From NCBI RefSeq assembly GCF_002995785.1, contig NZ_PVXO01000036.1:59566-123565 (forward strand): a DNA stretch of 64,000 nucleotides, in the 5' to 3' direction. Source of the stretch: Clostridium liquoris. GTDB taxonomy: Bacteria > Bacillota > Clostridia > Clostridiales > Clostridiaceae. The notes below the pieces were generated by a model that had not been told where the DNA came from, did not search any database, and was given only the letters and a program-made list of their open reading frames with translations. A program made the translations under genes and the position numbers. This document shows, in pieces, positions 26,291 to 35,315 of the stretch. Position 1 is the stretch's first letter. The number at the start of each line of letters is the position of its first letter.

Positions 26291-27109
26291 ATGTCTGAAG
26301 CAAAAGTTAGACTTGATGTATTACTTGTAGATAAAGGTATTTTTTCCTCAAGAGAAAGAGCGAGAGCCAGCATTATGGCGGGAGAAATATTTGTTAATGG
26401 TGTTAGAGTAGATAAATGTGGGGAAAAGGTAAAAGAAAATGCTCATATAGAATTTAAGGGAGACCAAATGCCATATGTTAGTCGTGGCGGTTATAAACTA
26501 GAAAAGGCTATAAAGAGCTTTAATATAAATTTAAAGGATAAAGTATGCCTGGATATAGGTTCCTCTACAGGAGGATTTACTGATTGTATGCTTCAAAATG
26601 GAGCTAAAAAGGTATTTTCCATTGATGTAGGATATGGTCAATTAGCTTGGAAGTTAAGGGTAGATCCAAGGGTTGTATGTATGGAAAGAACTAATTTTAG
26701 ATATGTCACACCTGAAGATATAGGGGAATATGCGGACTTTGCTAGTATTGATGTATCTTTTATTTCTTTAGAGAAAGTGATACCGGCAGCGTTGAATATA
26801 TTGAATGACAATGGATGTATTGCAGCACTTATAAAACCACAATTTGAAGCAGGTAGAGATAAAGTAGGGAAAAAGGGGGTAGTTAGAGAAAAGAGTACCC
26901 ATGAGGAGGTTATACAAAAAATAATAGATTTTGTAAAAGCTTTGAATCTTAAAATAATAGGTATTCAATTTTCTCCAATAAAGGGTCCAGAGGGTAATAT
27001 AGAATATCTTATATATTTTACTAAGGATAAGAATTATGAGGAAGATTTATCTTTAACTATTGCCCATGACATAGTAGAGTTATCTCATGAAAATCTAGAT
27101 GAAAGGTAA
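26291..27109 (+). CDS. tlyA: TlyA-type rRNA 2'-O-methyltransferase
   Basis: A 272-aa protein with an N-terminal S4 RNA-binding domain (VRLDVLLVDKGIFSSRERARASIMAG) split here as VRLDVLLVDKGIF and SSRERARASIMAG, followed by an FtsJ-like SAM-dependent methyltransferase domain. The SAM motif is LDIGSSTGGFTDCML and the catalytic region IKPQFEAGR is present. Homologues methylate 16S/23S rRNA and are often misnamed haemolysin A. It lies 14 bases after dxs and overlaps the upstream extension of nadK. Confidence 0.94.
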   Translation: MSEAKVRLDVLLVDKGIFSSRERARASIMAGEIFVNGVRVDKCGEKVKENAHIEFKGDQMPYVSRGGYKLEKAIKSFNINLKDKVCLDIGSSTGGFTDCMLQNGAKKVFSIDVGYGQLAWKLRVDPRVVCMERTNFRYVTPEDIGEYADFASIDVSFISLEKVIPAALNILNDNGCIAALIKPQFEAGRDKVGKKGVVREKSTHEEVIQKIIDFVKALNLKIIGIQFSPIKGPEGNIEYLIYFTKDKNYEEDLSLTIAHDIVELSHENLDER

Positions 27110-27113
27110 TAAA

Positions 27114-27944
27114 ATGAAAACAATAGGAATAAATGTAAACACAAATAAGGATACTGGGGGAAGAATACTGAAATCAATTATTCAAAAAATAAAAGAGTAT
27201 TCTGCGGATGTAAATATAAAAGTATTTAAGGATTCTATGGGACTAGAAAATAAGGATACTTCAAATTTAGAGGCAGTTATAGTATTAGGCGGAGATGGTA
27301 CAATATTAAAAGCCTCTAAGTTTTTAGCCAAATATGATGTACCTGTGTTGGGCATAAATGTAGGACATTTAGGATTTTTAGCTGAGGTAGAAAGCTGTAA
27401 TTTTGATTTAGCAGTTAAAAGCATCTTAAACAATGACTACCATATTGAAGAAAGAAAAATGATACAGTGTAAAGTAGATTATGAACAAGAAAGTAAAATA
27501 TTTCATGGATTAAATGAAATAGTAGTAGCTAAGGATGCAATTGGCAGAGTGGCAAAATATAAAATAGATATAGATAGCAATTACTATACTACTTTTGTAT
27601 CTGATGGATTAATTGTATCTACTCCAACTGGCTCTACGGCATATTCTCTATCTGCAGGGGGACCAATTATATATCCAACACTAGATGTTGTCTGTTTAAC
27701 TCCAATATGCTCTCATTCCTTGGGTATGAGAAGTATAGTTCTTAGCGGAAGTAGTAATATAAGAGTTACCATGGAAAGAAAATTTACAAATGTGCACTTG
27801 GCTATAGACGGTCAGGAAGTTATAAACTTGCAGGGCATAAACCATGTGGATATATCTTCTTCACCTTATAAATGCAAACTTATAAAGCTAAATAATGATC
27901 ACAATGATTATTTTAATATACTAAGGAAAAAATTATATTTATAA
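27114..27944 (+). CDS. nadK: NAD kinase
   Basis: Phosphorylates NAD to NADP. The 276-aa protein contains the GGDGT motif (VVLGGDGTIL-type segment), NVGHLGFLAEV, the NE pair in GLNEIVVAKD and the diphosphate-binding TPTGSTAYSLSAGGPI. ATG 27114 follows GAAAGGTAA. An earlier in-frame ATG at 27099 lies inside tlyA and would include that site. Part of the nusB-recN operon. Confidence 0.95.
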   Translation: MKTIGINVNTNKDTGGRILKSIIQKIKEYSADVNIKVFKDSMGLENKDTSNLEAVIVLGGDGTILKASKFLAKYDVPVLGINVGHLGFLAEVESCNFDLAVKSILNNDYHIEERKMIQCKVDYEQESKIFHGLNEIVVAKDAIGRVAKYKIDIDSNYYTTFVSDGLIVSTPTGSTAYSLSAGGPIIYPTLDVVCLTPICSHSLGMRSIVLSGSSNIRVTMERKFTNVHLAIDGQEVINLQGINHVDISSSPYKCKLIKLNNDHNDYFNILRKKLYL

Positions 27945-27971
27945 CTCTTAAGAAGGCGAAGGTGAATATAA

Positions 27972-28433
27972 ATGAAAGTAACCCGTCATGCAAAGATATT
28001 GGAATTAATTGCTTCAAAGGATATTGAAACTCAAGAGGAGTTGGCGGAAGAATTAAGGAAAACTGGTATGAATGTAACTCAAGCTACTGTGTCTAGGGAT
28101 ATTAAAGAATTAAAGCTTATAAAAGTGCTATCTAATAGTGGTAAGTATAAATATGGAACAATAAATCATACGGAAAATTATCTTTCCAATAAGTTGGTAA
28201 ATATTTTTACACAGTCTGTAGTGAATGTAGAAAATGTTTCTAATTTTGTTATAATAAAAACTTTACCAGGTTCTGCTTCAGCAGCAGCAGAGGCAATAGA
28301 TTCCTTAAGATTTGATGGAATAGCTGGAACCTTAGCTGGTGATAATACAATTTTTGTTATGACGAGAAATGAAGAACAAGCTATTCAGATAACTCAAAGA
28401 ATGAAAAAAATGATTATAGAACAGGAGGATTAG
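27972..28433 (+). CDS. argR: Arginine repressor ArgR/AhrC
   Basis: A hexameric, arginine-responsive repressor of arginine biosynthesis and activator of catabolism. The 153-aa protein has an N-terminal winged helix (IETQEELAEEL...VTQATVSRDIKELKLIKV) and a C-terminal oligomerisation and arginine-binding domain with LPGSASAAAEAID and GTLAGDNTIFVMTR. In Firmicutes argR commonly sits between the isoprenoid/tlyA genes and recN, as here. Confidence 0.95.
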   Translation: MKVTRHAKILELIASKDIETQEELAEELRKTGMNVTQATVSRDIKELKLIKVLSNSGKYKYGTINHTENYLSNKLVNIFTQSVVNVENVSNFVIIKTLPGSASAAAEAIDSLRFDGIAGTLAGDNTIFVMTRNEEQAIQITQRMKKMIIEQED

Positions 28434-28435
28434 AT

Positions 28436-30130
28436 GTGCTCCTTCAATTAAATATTAAAAATTTTGCTTTAATAGAAGATTTAAGTATTTCTTTTGAAAG
28501 AGGATTTAATATTTTATCCGGAGAAACTGGAGCTGGTAAATCCATATTAATTGATGCCATAAACTATGTGATTGGAGGTAAATTTAATAAGGATTTTATA
28601 AGAACGGGGAAAAATAAAACTTTTGTAGAGGCAATATTTACTTTAGAAAATGAAAAATCTAAAGAAGAATTAATAAAACAAGGCATAGAATATGAGGACT
28701 GGATAATAATAAGTAGAGAAACCTTTCAATCTGGGAAAACCATTGCTAAAGTAAATGGAAGGGCTATTTTACTTTCTCAATTAAAACTTATAACTGAAAC
28801 CCTTTTAGATGTTCATGGACAACATGAAAATCAGAATCTTTTAGATGGCTCCAAACACATATTTTATTTGGACTATTATGGTGAAAAAGATATAGAAAAA
28901 TCATTACTATGTTATAGAGAAAGCTATGATAAGTTAAAGGAAGTAGAAAATAAAATACATGAGTTATCAGGAGAAGTGGGAGAAAGAGAAAAAATAATCG
29001 ATTTTTTAAAATACCAAATAGATGAAATAAATAATGCTAATTTAAGGATTGGAGAAGAGGATGAGCTCCAAGAAAGATACAATGTATTGTCCAATGCAGA
29101 GAAGATTAGTAAAATTCTAAATATCAGCTATGAAAGCCTATATAATGGCAATGAAAATACCTCTTCAATATTAGATGGCATAGGAGCAATAGTAAAGGAT
29201 TTAAAGTCTATTGAAATGCATATGGATAAGATAAAGCAGGTTAGTAGCTCCTTAGAAGAAATATATTATAATATGGAAGAAAACATTGATGACATAAGAA
29301 AAATAAAGGATAACATTTACTATGATGAAGAGGAATTGAATTCTGTAAATAGTAGATTATATCAAATTGCTTCTTTAAAGAAAAAATATGCTCCAGATGT
29401 TAAAGGCATATTAGAGTATAGGGATAAAATAACTAATCAATATGAGGAACTTGTGCATAGTGGTGAAATAATTGAAGAATTAAACAAAAAGAGAACTATT
29501 ATATTAAATGGACTAAAGGAAAAGGCTATGACAATTCATAATATAAGATTAAACATTGCACAGTCTTTAGAAAAAGATATTAAAGAAGAACTAAACTATA
29601 TAGGTTTGGAAAAGAGTACATTAAAAATATCCATAGATTTAAAAGAAGAATATAATGAAAATGGATTAGATAGAGTTCAATTTTTAATTTCCACTAATCC
29701 TGGTGAGCCATTAAAACCTCTAGAAAAAGTTGTATCTGGTGGTGAGCTTTCAAGAATTATGCTAGCTTTAAAGACTGTATTTGTAGATAAAGATAATATA
29801 CCATCTGTTATATTTGACGAAATAGATACTGGTATAAGTGGTAGAATTGCTCAAAGTGTAGCAGAAAAAATGTATAGTATATCAGGAAAACATCAAGTTT
29901 TTTGTATAACACATCTTCCACAAATAGCCTGTATGTCAGATACACATTATTTAGTGTCTAAAGAAGTTATAAAAGACAAGACATATACCTCTGTAAGAAA
30001 ATTAACTAGCAAGGAGAAGGAGGAAGAAATATCCAAAATGATTGGAGGAACTGAAGTAACTGAACTAACACTAAAGCATGCTGAGGAAATGATTAAAATG
30101 GCAGATGATAAAAAACCGCATCTTATATAA
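28436..30130 (+). CDS. recN: DNA repair protein RecN
   Basis: SMC-like ATPase acting early in double-strand-break repair. The protein is 564 aa. Walker A GETGAGKS (about 29-36) opens the N-terminal head domain. A long coiled coil occupies about 150-380, and the C-terminal head carries the signature VSGGELSRIMLALK and Walker B SVIFDEIDTGISG. It starts at GTG 28436, two bases after argR, with AGGAGG upstream. A terminator follows, ending the operon begun at nusB. Confidence 0.96.
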   Translation: MLLQLNIKNFALIEDLSISFERGFNILSGETGAGKSILIDAINYVIGGKFNKDFIRTGKNKTFVEAIFTLENEKSKEELIKQGIEYEDWIIISRETFQSGKTIAKVNGRAILLSQLKLITETLLDVHGQHENQNLLDGSKHIFYLDYYGEKDIEKSLLCYRESYDKLKEVENKIHELSGEVGEREKIIDFLKYQIDEINNANLRIGEEDELQERYNVLSNAEKISKILNISYESLYNGNENTSSILDGIGAIVKDLKSIEMHMDKIKQVSSSLEEIYYNMEENIDDIRKIKDNIYYDEEELNSVNSRLYQIASLKKKYAPDVKGILEYRDKITNQYEELVHSGEIIEELNKKRTIILNGLKEKAMTIHNIRLNIAQSLEKDIKEELNYIGLEKSTLKISIDLKEEYNENGLDRVQFLISTNPGEPLKPLEKVVSGGELSRIMLALKTVFVDKDNIPSVIFDEIDTGISGRIAQSVAEKMYSISGKHQVFCITHLPQIACMSDTHYLVSKEVIKDKTYTSVRKLTSKEKEEEISKMIGGTEVTELTLKHAEEMIKMADDKKPHLI

Positions 30131-30199
30131 TGATACATGTAATTAAAAATTTTCAAAATTTAAGCAAATAAGTAAATATAAAATGATATATTTTTTACT

Positions 30200-30238
30200 A
30201 AAAAGGTTACAATATTAAAAGTATTGTAATCTTTTTTA
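30200..30238 (+). terminator. Intrinsic terminator after recN
   Basis: AAAAAGGTTACAATA / TATTGTAATCTTTTT with a 7-nt loop and a T-run. It closes the nusB-recN operon. Confidence 0.9.
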
Positions 30239-30364
30239 TTTTACCTTATAAATTTAGTTTTAAAAAGGAATAGTTAACTACTTATACAGTGAAATGATAG
30301 CATAAGAAAGGTTTCTGGAGGGCAACTTAAAGGTATACAAATGAAAGAAACAGGAGGTAAAAGC

Positions 30365-31579
30365 ATGAAAAAATCAACTTTAAAATTTATTTATTCTTTT
30401 ATAATATCCGTCCTGTTAATAGCTTTAGGTGCTTATTTTAGAGCTTCTAATGTGCCAACAACTATATTTGTAAGAGAAGGAAAAAACTTAAAATCTAATA
30501 ACATTGTAAAACTAGTTCAGGATAGCAGTGTGAAAGCATCACAAGGAATAACTAACGGAGATAAAAATGCAAATGTAAGTTTGCTAGGGATATTTAATGT
30601 TAAATCCGTTTCTATAAAATCTATACCTAATGAACTATCAGTATATCCTGGAGGGCAGCCAATAGGAGTAAAACTCAACACAAAAGGTGTATTAGTAGTG
30701 GCTTTATCAGATCTGGAGACGGATAAAGGCAAGGTGATTAGTCCTGCAGCCAGTGCAGGAATTGAAATAGGAGATAGTATAGTAGAAATAAATAGTGAGA
30801 AAATCATGAATGCGGAAAATATATCTTCTATAGTTAACGCATCAGAAGGAAAAGAAATAACTCTTACTATAGAAAGAAAAGGTATAATTGTTAAAAAGAA
30901 GATAATACCTATAAAAACCAACGATGGTAAATATAAAATAGGTTTATGGATAAGAGATTCTACTGCAGGAGTGGGAACATTAACCTTTTATGATGATAAA
31001 ACAGAAAATTTTGCAGCATTAGGTCATCCTATTACGGATGTGGACACGGGAACTATATTAAATGTTAATTCGGGTCAAATTGTAAATTCTTCTATAGTAT
31101 CAGTAAGAAAAGGAGTAAAAGGAACTCCAGGTGAACTAAAAGGTATTTTTATTGATGAGGATGTAGTATTAGGAGAAATAATAAAAAATACTGAATGTGG
31201 GATATTTGGAAAAGGTAATATAACGTTAAAAAATAAATATAATAAAAAGATGAAATTAGGCCTTAGAGATGAAATAAAAGAAGGACCAGCTCAAATACTT
31301 ACTACAATTGACGGAAATACTCCTAAGCTGTATAATATAGTGATAGAGAAGCTATTACCTCAAAATTCACCGGGTCCTAAGAGTATGGTAATAAGAATTA
31401 CGGATAAAGATTTGTTAGAGAAAACTGGTGGGATAGTTCAGGGTATGAGCGGTAGTCCAATAATACAAGATAATAAGATAATTGGTGCAGTCACTCACGT
31501 ACTAATAAATAAGCCAGATACAGGATACGGTATATATATTGAATGGATGATTAAGGATGCAGATATACTAAATAAATAG
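30365..31579 (+). CDS. spoIVB: SpoIVB signalling serine peptidase
   Basis: Forespore-secreted S55 peptidase that triggers SpoIVFA/BofA cleavage and so sigma-K activation in the mother cell. It is 404 aa with an N-terminal membrane/signal helix (about 7-27). A PDZ domain (about 110-190: SAGIEIGDSIVEINSEKI) precedes the peptidase domain with His in ALGHPITD and Ser in QGMSGSPI. ATG 30365 follows AGGAGG; an in-frame ATG at 30341 includes that site. It lies directly upstream of spo0A, the usual order in bacilli and clostridia. Confidence 0.95.
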   Translation: MKKSTLKFIYSFIISVLLIALGAYFRASNVPTTIFVREGKNLKSNNIVKLVQDSSVKASQGITNGDKNANVSLLGIFNVKSVSIKSIPNELSVYPGGQPIGVKLNTKGVLVVALSDLETDKGKVISPAASAGIEIGDSIVEINSEKIMNAENISSIVNASEGKEITLTIERKGIIVKKKIIPIKTNDGKYKIGLWIRDSTAGVGTLTFYDDKTENFAALGHPITDVDTGTILNVNSGQIVNSSIVSVRKGVKGTPGELKGIFIDEDVVLGEIIKNTECGIFGKGNITLKNKYNKKMKLGLRDEIKEGPAQILTTIDGNTPKLYNIVIEKLLPQNSPGPKSMVIRITDKDLLEKTGGIVQGMSGSPIIQDNKIIGAVTHVLINKPDTGYGIYIEWMIKDADILNK

Positions 31580-31605
31580 TTATCTTAAAATGTAGATAAA
31601 ACTAT

Positions 31606-31642
31606 AAAAGAATAGATAGCCTATAATGCTATCTATTCTTTT
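31606..31642. terminator. Intrinsic terminator between spoIVB and spo0A
   Basis: A perfect 15-bp stem, AAAAGAATAGATAGC / GCTATCTATTCTTTT, with a 7-nt loop. It isolates spo0A from spoIVB transcription. Confidence 0.92.
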
Positions 31643-31674
31643 ATATAATTTATTGAAAATATTTTCTTATTTAA

Positions 31675-31703
31675 GAAGGAATTATCATTCTTTTGTCGAA
31701 TTT
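31675..31703 (+). promoter_or_regulatory. Sigma-H promoter of spo0A
   Basis: GAAGGAATT (31675-31683) matches the -35 consensus RnAGGAwWW and GTCGAATTT (31695-31703) matches the -10 consensus RnnGAATww. The spacer is 11 bases, within the sigma-H range. It lies about 48 bases before the spo0A ATG. It fits the known sigma-H-driven sporulation promoter of spo0A. Confidence 0.75.
31694..31700 (+). promoter_or_regulatory. 0A box (Spo0A-binding site) in the spo0A promoter
   Basis: TGTCGAA is an exact copy of the core Spo0A-binding heptamer (TGNCGAA). It overlaps the sigma-H -10 element, so Spo0A~P may control its own gene. Confidence 0.7.
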
Positions 31704-31750
31704 AATAATTGCTAAGATATGGGAATTAATTTGTAAAGGGGAGTAGTTTT

Positions 31751-32566
31751 ATGGAAGATTCAAAAATTAGTGTAGTGATTGCTGATGATAATAAGGAATT
31801 TTGCAATATTCTTAATGATTATCTTTTAAATCAAAGGGATATTGTAGTAGTGGGTGTAGCAAAGGACGGAGTAGAGGCCTTAAAGTTAATAGAAGAAAAG
31901 AAACCGGATCTAGTTGTATTAGATATTATAATGCCACATCTTGACGGGTTGGGAGTGCTTGAAAAACTAAACAGCATGGATATAGATCCAATGCCAAGGA
32001 TTATAGTTCTTTCGGCAGTTGGTCAAGATAAAATTACCCAGAGGGCTATTACTTTAGGTGCCGATTATTATGTTGTAAAACCATTTGATATGGATGTATT
32101 TACAAAGAGAATTAGACAGATGTTTAACAATACTATTTCTAGTGATGAAGTTAAAAGAAGTGTAACTGCAATGGATAGCACCATGGATAGTAAAGCAAAT
32201 AGAAATGAACCTATTGATTTAGAAGCAGAAATAACTAATATTATTCACGAAATAGGTGTTCCAGCCCATATTAAAGGTTATATGTATTTAAGAGAAGCCA
32301 TAACTATGGTGGTAAATGATATGGAATTGTTATCAGCAGTAACTAAGGAATTATATCCATCTATAGCAAAGAAATATAATACCACAGCTAGCCGTGTAGA
32401 AAGGGCCATAAGACATGCTATAGAAGTTGCATGGTCAAGAGGGCAAGTAGACACAATAAATAGAATTTTTGGATATACCGTACATAACGACAAAGGTAAG
32501 CCAACAAATTCAGAATTTATTGCTATGGTAGCAGACAAATTAAGATTAAAGAATAGGGTTAGTTAA
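31751..32566 (+). CDS. spo0A: Sporulation master response regulator Spo0A
   Basis: A 271-aa response regulator that commits the cell to sporulation. The receiver domain has the acidic pair Asp12-Asp13 (IADDN), phospho-acceptor Asp58 (VVLDIIMP), Ser in VLSAVG and Lys in VVKPFD. A linker leads to the C-terminal DNA-binding domain with the Spo0A-specific recognition helix region [23 protein letters not shown] 31751 follows AAAGGGG. It has its own sigma-H promoter and 0A box. Clostridia lack the full Bacillus phosphorelay, so orphan kinases elsewhere probably phosphorylate it. Confidence 0.98.
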   Translation: MEDSKISVVIADDNKEFCNILNDYLLNQRDIVVVGVAKDGVEALKLIEEKKPDLVVLDIIMPHLDGLGVLEKLNSMDIDPMPRIIVLSAVGQDKITQRAITLGADYYVVKPFDMDVFTKRIRQMFNNTISSDEVKRSVTAMDSTMDSKANRNEPIDLEAEITNIIHEIGVPAHIKGYMYLREAITMVVNDMELLSAVTKELYPSIAKKYNTTASRVERAIRHAIEVAWSRGQVDTINRIFGYTVHNDKGKPTNSEFIAMVADKLRLKNRVS

Positions 32567-32660
32567 TGTAGTAAAATCAAGGGCTTGAACAAGGTTCGTT
32601 CTTTATCTAAAATGTAAAAATAGTGTTTCAGTGCAACTAATCCTAAAAGTACAGTACAAC

Positions 32661-32713
32661 AAATCCTCCTATTTATTGGTGTGTAAAGATTACCAGTAAA
32701 TAGGAGGATTTTA
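32661..32713. terminator. Bidirectional terminator between spo0A and yhcN-like gene
   Basis: A long hairpin has the outer stem AAATCCTCCTATTTA / TAAATAGGAGGATTT and an inner TGGT/ACCA stem. A and T runs flank both sides. It lies between two convergent genes. Confidence 0.85.
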
Positions 32714-32787
32714 TTATGCAAGAAGTTTACAATAGGTAGTATTCATGAACTGTCAATTGCCCTCTGTCAACTGTCAACTAAAAATGA

Positions 32788-33261
32788 TTATTTAGGCATA
32801 ATTCTTCTAAAGAGTTCTTGTATTTCAGCACTAAACTCTGACATTGGTTTTCCTTGGCTAATTCCTGTTCCTATATGGGTGATTCTTTGAACTATGTCTG
32901 GATCTGCAGATACAGCCACAGTTTTTATTTTAGAATCTATAGCTTTAACTTTTTTATCTACTTCACTTTTTATATTATTTGTCATGTCACCTTTTACGGT
33001 TTTATCAAGGGTAATGCCAACCAAGGCAGCATCTTCAGAAATCACTACATTGGCTACTTTTACTCCTTTTATGGTAGTTAATTGTTTAGCTATTTTATCT
33101 GCTCTTTTAGATAGATCCGTTACAGCTAGAGGAGCACTTTTTTCTGGAGTAATTTCTGTTGGTGTTGGTGCAACATTTTTATTTGCACATGCGGAAACGT
33201 TCAAGGAAAAAAGAATTAGTAATACTGAAGATACAATCATATTTTTATTTTTAAATTTCAT
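32788..33261 (-). CDS. YhcN/YlaJ family sporulation lipoprotein
   Basis: A 157-aa lipoprotein. It has a signal peptide with lipobox NVSAC (lipidated Cys at about residue 26), a short Pro/Thr-rich linker and a YhcN/YlaJ domain (AVTDLSKRADKIAKQLTTI, VANVVISEDAALVGI). Family members are made in the forespore and associate with the spore membrane, affecting germination or outgrowth in Bacillus. It is convergent with spo0A and divergent from spoIIM. GAGGTGAT lies before ATG 33261. Confidence 0.85.
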   Translation of the reverse strand: MKFKNKNMIVSSVLLILFSLNVSACANKNVAPTPTEITPEKSAPLAVTDLSKRADKIAKQLTTIKGVKVANVVISEDAALVGITLDKTVKGDMTNNIKSEVDKKVKAIDSKIKTVAVSADPDIVQRITHIGTGISQGKPMSEFSAEIQELFRRIMPK

Positions 33262-33353
33262 AAATTATCACCTCAATGATATTATGTACAAAATAAAACA
33301 TTTTACTATAAAATATTTGTTTGCTGCTATATAAAGGAGAGGATAAATATTAC

Positions 33354-33382
33354 TCATATACCCAAACTTGCAATCATAAATA
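33354..33382 (+). promoter_or_regulatory. Sigma-E-like promoter of spoIIM
   Basis: TCATATA (33354-33360) matches six of seven positions of the KMATATT -35. CATAAATA (33375-33382) matches five of seven fixed -10 positions. The spacer is 14 bases. It lies 31 bases before the spoIIM ATG. spoIIM is a known sigma-E gene. Confidence 0.5.
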
Positions 33383-33412
33383 TAAGAAGATGAAGAACAA
33401 AGGGGGATATAT

Positions 33413-34039
33413 ATGAGTAAAAAAACTCTAATTGGAAATTTTAATGAACATATACAGGATAATTTTTGGCTTTATATAATAAGTTTATTATGTATTTTTA
33501 CTGGAATAGTTTTGGGAATATATAAAGTTAAATATTTAGGAGATACATATAGAAATGACCTTTTAAGTTATATAAATAGTTTCATGGATTATATGAAAAA
33601 TAAAAATGTGAATTACAACACTGTTTTGATGACAACTATAAAGAATAATATACCATTCATAGCAATAATCTGGTTTTTAGGGATGACTATGATTGGAATA
33701 CCTATAATACTTATAATAGATTTAATTAAGGGATATACTTTAGGATTCACCATAAGTATTATGATAAATTCCATTGGAACTAAGGGATTATGGATAGCTA
33801 TGCTGGGTGTAATTCCTCAAAACATAGTATATATACCTTGCTTACTTTTATCTTCTGTATTAGCTATGGAATTTTCTCTTAATTTTTTAAGGGAAAGGAT
33901 GGGAAAAAGATTTAGCAATGGAATATGGATGAGAATTCTTTCTTATTCATTAAGCTTTTTATTTATAGTGGTAATTATGTCATTAGGTTTTATTTTAGAG
34001 GCCTATGGAACGCCTAATGTATTAAAAATAGTAATGTAG
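33413..34039 (+). CDS. spoIIM: Stage II sporulation protein M
   Basis: Membrane scaffold of the DMP (SpoIID-SpoIIM-SpoIIP) peptidoglycan-remodelling machine that drives engulfment. The 208-aa protein has five probable membrane helices: about 18-36, 77-100, 106-125, 130-152 and 180-200. The segment NNIPFIAIIWFLGMTMIG and the glycine-containing second helix are typical of SpoIIM. GGGGGAT precedes ATG 33413. Confidence 0.93.
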   Translation: MSKKTLIGNFNEHIQDNFWLYIISLLCIFTGIVLGIYKVKYLGDTYRNDLLSYINSFMDYMKNKNVNYNTVLMTTIKNNIPFIAIIWFLGMTMIGIPIILIIDLIKGYTLGFTISIMINSIGTKGLWIAMLGVIPQNIVYIPCLLLSSVLAMEFSLNFLRERMGKRFSNGIWMRILSYSLSFLFIVVIMSLGFILEAYGTPNVLKIVM

Positions 34040-34065
34040 TTTTTTATGTAAATGGAGAGGAAAGT

Positions 34066-34299
34066 ATGAGTAATAAGTATTTATATTTAATAGAGCTTTT
34101 TATATGTTTTTTAAGATGCTTTTTCATACTATTAGTTTTGGGAGATTTTTTACCAAAAATATTGGATTTCATATTATATAGATATATGGGCGAAATAAAT
34201 ATTTATGATAATAGCGTTTTAGTTTACAACATGGTTAATATAAATAAAAAGATATTGTATAATTATATATATATCTTCAATGAATTTATAAAATTATAA
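34066..34299 (+). CDS. Small membrane protein of unknown function
   Basis: A 77-aa protein with one or two hydrophobic helices in its first half (LIELFICFLRCFFILLVLG) and a Tyr/Asn-rich tail. It starts at ATG 34066 after GGAGAGG, 26 bases after spoIIM. In B. subtilis a small membrane protein gene, yqzK, lies in the matching place between spoIIM and ripX/xerD, so it may be a positional counterpart. Sequence similarity could not be judged and the function is unknown. Confidence 0.6.
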   Translation: MSNKYLYLIELFICFLRCFFILLVLGDFLPKILDFILYRYMGEINIYDNSVLVYNMVNINKKILYNYIYIFNEFIKL

Positions 34300-34364
34300 A
34301 GGTTTTTCTATTCCTTTGTTGAATTAATTACAATATAAGAATACATTATAGTAGGAGAAGTGCT

Positions 34365-35243
34365 ATGGATGAATTATTAAATAGTTATATGTCGTATTTA
34401 AAAAATAAAAATTTAAGTAAAAATACATTAGATGCGTATAAACGAGATATCAAAAAATTTTGCCAGTTTTTAAATAGCAGAAATGAAGGTATAAAAGATG
34501 TAGAAGAGACAACTATAATGGCTTATGTACAAGAATTACATAAAAACAAAAGAGCTAATTCTTCTATTATAAGGAATATAGTTTCCATAAGAAATTTTTA
34601 TAAATATTTAAGTAAACAGGGAATATTAGAAGATGACCCAGTAATAAATTATGAGATGCCTAAATTAAAAAGAAACATTCCTCCGATTCTAACTGTAGAA
34701 GAGGTGGACAAACTTTTACAGGCTCCAGATTTAAATACTGAAAAAGGAATAAGAGATAAGGCTATGCTTGAAGTAATGTATGCTACTGGCATGAAAGTAA
34801 GTGAACTTCTTAATATAACTACATTTGATGTTAATTTAAAATTATGCTATATAAAGTGCAATGGAAGTAAAAATATTGAGAGAATAATTCCAATAGGATC
34901 TTATGCTGTTAATTGCTTAAATGAATACTTAAAAATAAGGCCCTCTTTAAATATATATAATTTGGACTATTTATTTTTAAACCTTCAGAGTACAAAGATG
35001 ACAAGACAAGGATTTTGGAAAATAGTTAAATATTATGCTAAATTATCTGGGATTAAGAAAGAAATAAATTCATATACATTAAGGCATTCTTTTGCTGTGC
35101 ATTTATTACAAAATGGTGCAGATATAAGAGTGGTACAAGAACTATTGGGGCATAGAGATATGGCCACTACACAAATTTATTCTACTATATGTAAGAAGAG
35201 TAAAATTGTGGAGGTATATAAAAAAACCCATCCAAGGGCATAG
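34365..35243 (+). CDS. XerD-like tyrosine recombinase with altered active site
   Basis: A 292-aa phage-integrase-family protein. The N-terminal SAM-like core-binding domain (1-90) and C-terminal catalytic domain are complete. Gene order (spoIIM - this gene - purine phosphorylase - dacF) is that of xerD/ripX in Firmicutes. Compared with E. coli XerD, three catalytic positions differ: Arg I is Lys ([10 protein letters not shown]), the beta-hairpin Lys is Ser (NGSKNIER for GKGNKER) and the first His of HxxR is Tyr (SYTLRHSF). Arg II, His in LLGHRD and nucleophile Tyr in TTQIYST remain. It may be a weakened or non-catalytic paralogue, with the true chromosome-dimer recombinase elsewhere. ATG 34365 follows TAGGAGAA. 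Confidence 0.8.
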   Translation: MDELLNSYMSYLKNKNLSKNTLDAYKRDIKKFCQFLNSRNEGIKDVEETTIMAYVQELHKNKRANSSIIRNIVSIRNFYKYLSKQGILEDDPVINYEMPKLKRNIPPILTVEEVDKLLQAPDLNTEKGIRDKAMLEVMYATGMKVSELLNITTFDVNLKLCYIKCNGSKNIERIIPIGSYAVNCLNEYLKIRPSLNIYNLDYLFLNLQSTKMTRQGFWKIVKYYAKLSGIKKEINSYTLRHSFAVHLLQNGADIRVVQELLGHRDMATTQIYSTICKKSKIVEVYKKTHPRA

Positions 35244-35315
35244 AATTTATGATATAGTATCATGCTAAAGTGTGGTTAATACTAATGAAAAAGAGAAAAA
35301 AGGAGGTAATTACAA

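Noticed and set aside
30267..30296. GAATA-15-AGTGAAATGA as a sigma-F/G promoter of spoIVB
   Set aside because: The -35 fits but the -10 misses two key bases; too weak to list as a feature.
30517..30921. Minus-strand 134-codon frame opposite spoIVB
   Set aside because: The plus strand encodes the SpoIVB N-terminal and PDZ regions; the antisense frame has no start signals.
32716..32739. Seven-residue frame after AGGAGG (MQEVYNR)
   Set aside because: The AGGAGG is one arm of the spo0A terminator hairpin, so the start signal is probably accidental.
33280..33286. CATAATA on the minus strand as a sigma-G -10 for the yhcN-like gene
   Set aside because: The transcript would start within the ribosome-binding site and no -35 is present at the right distance.
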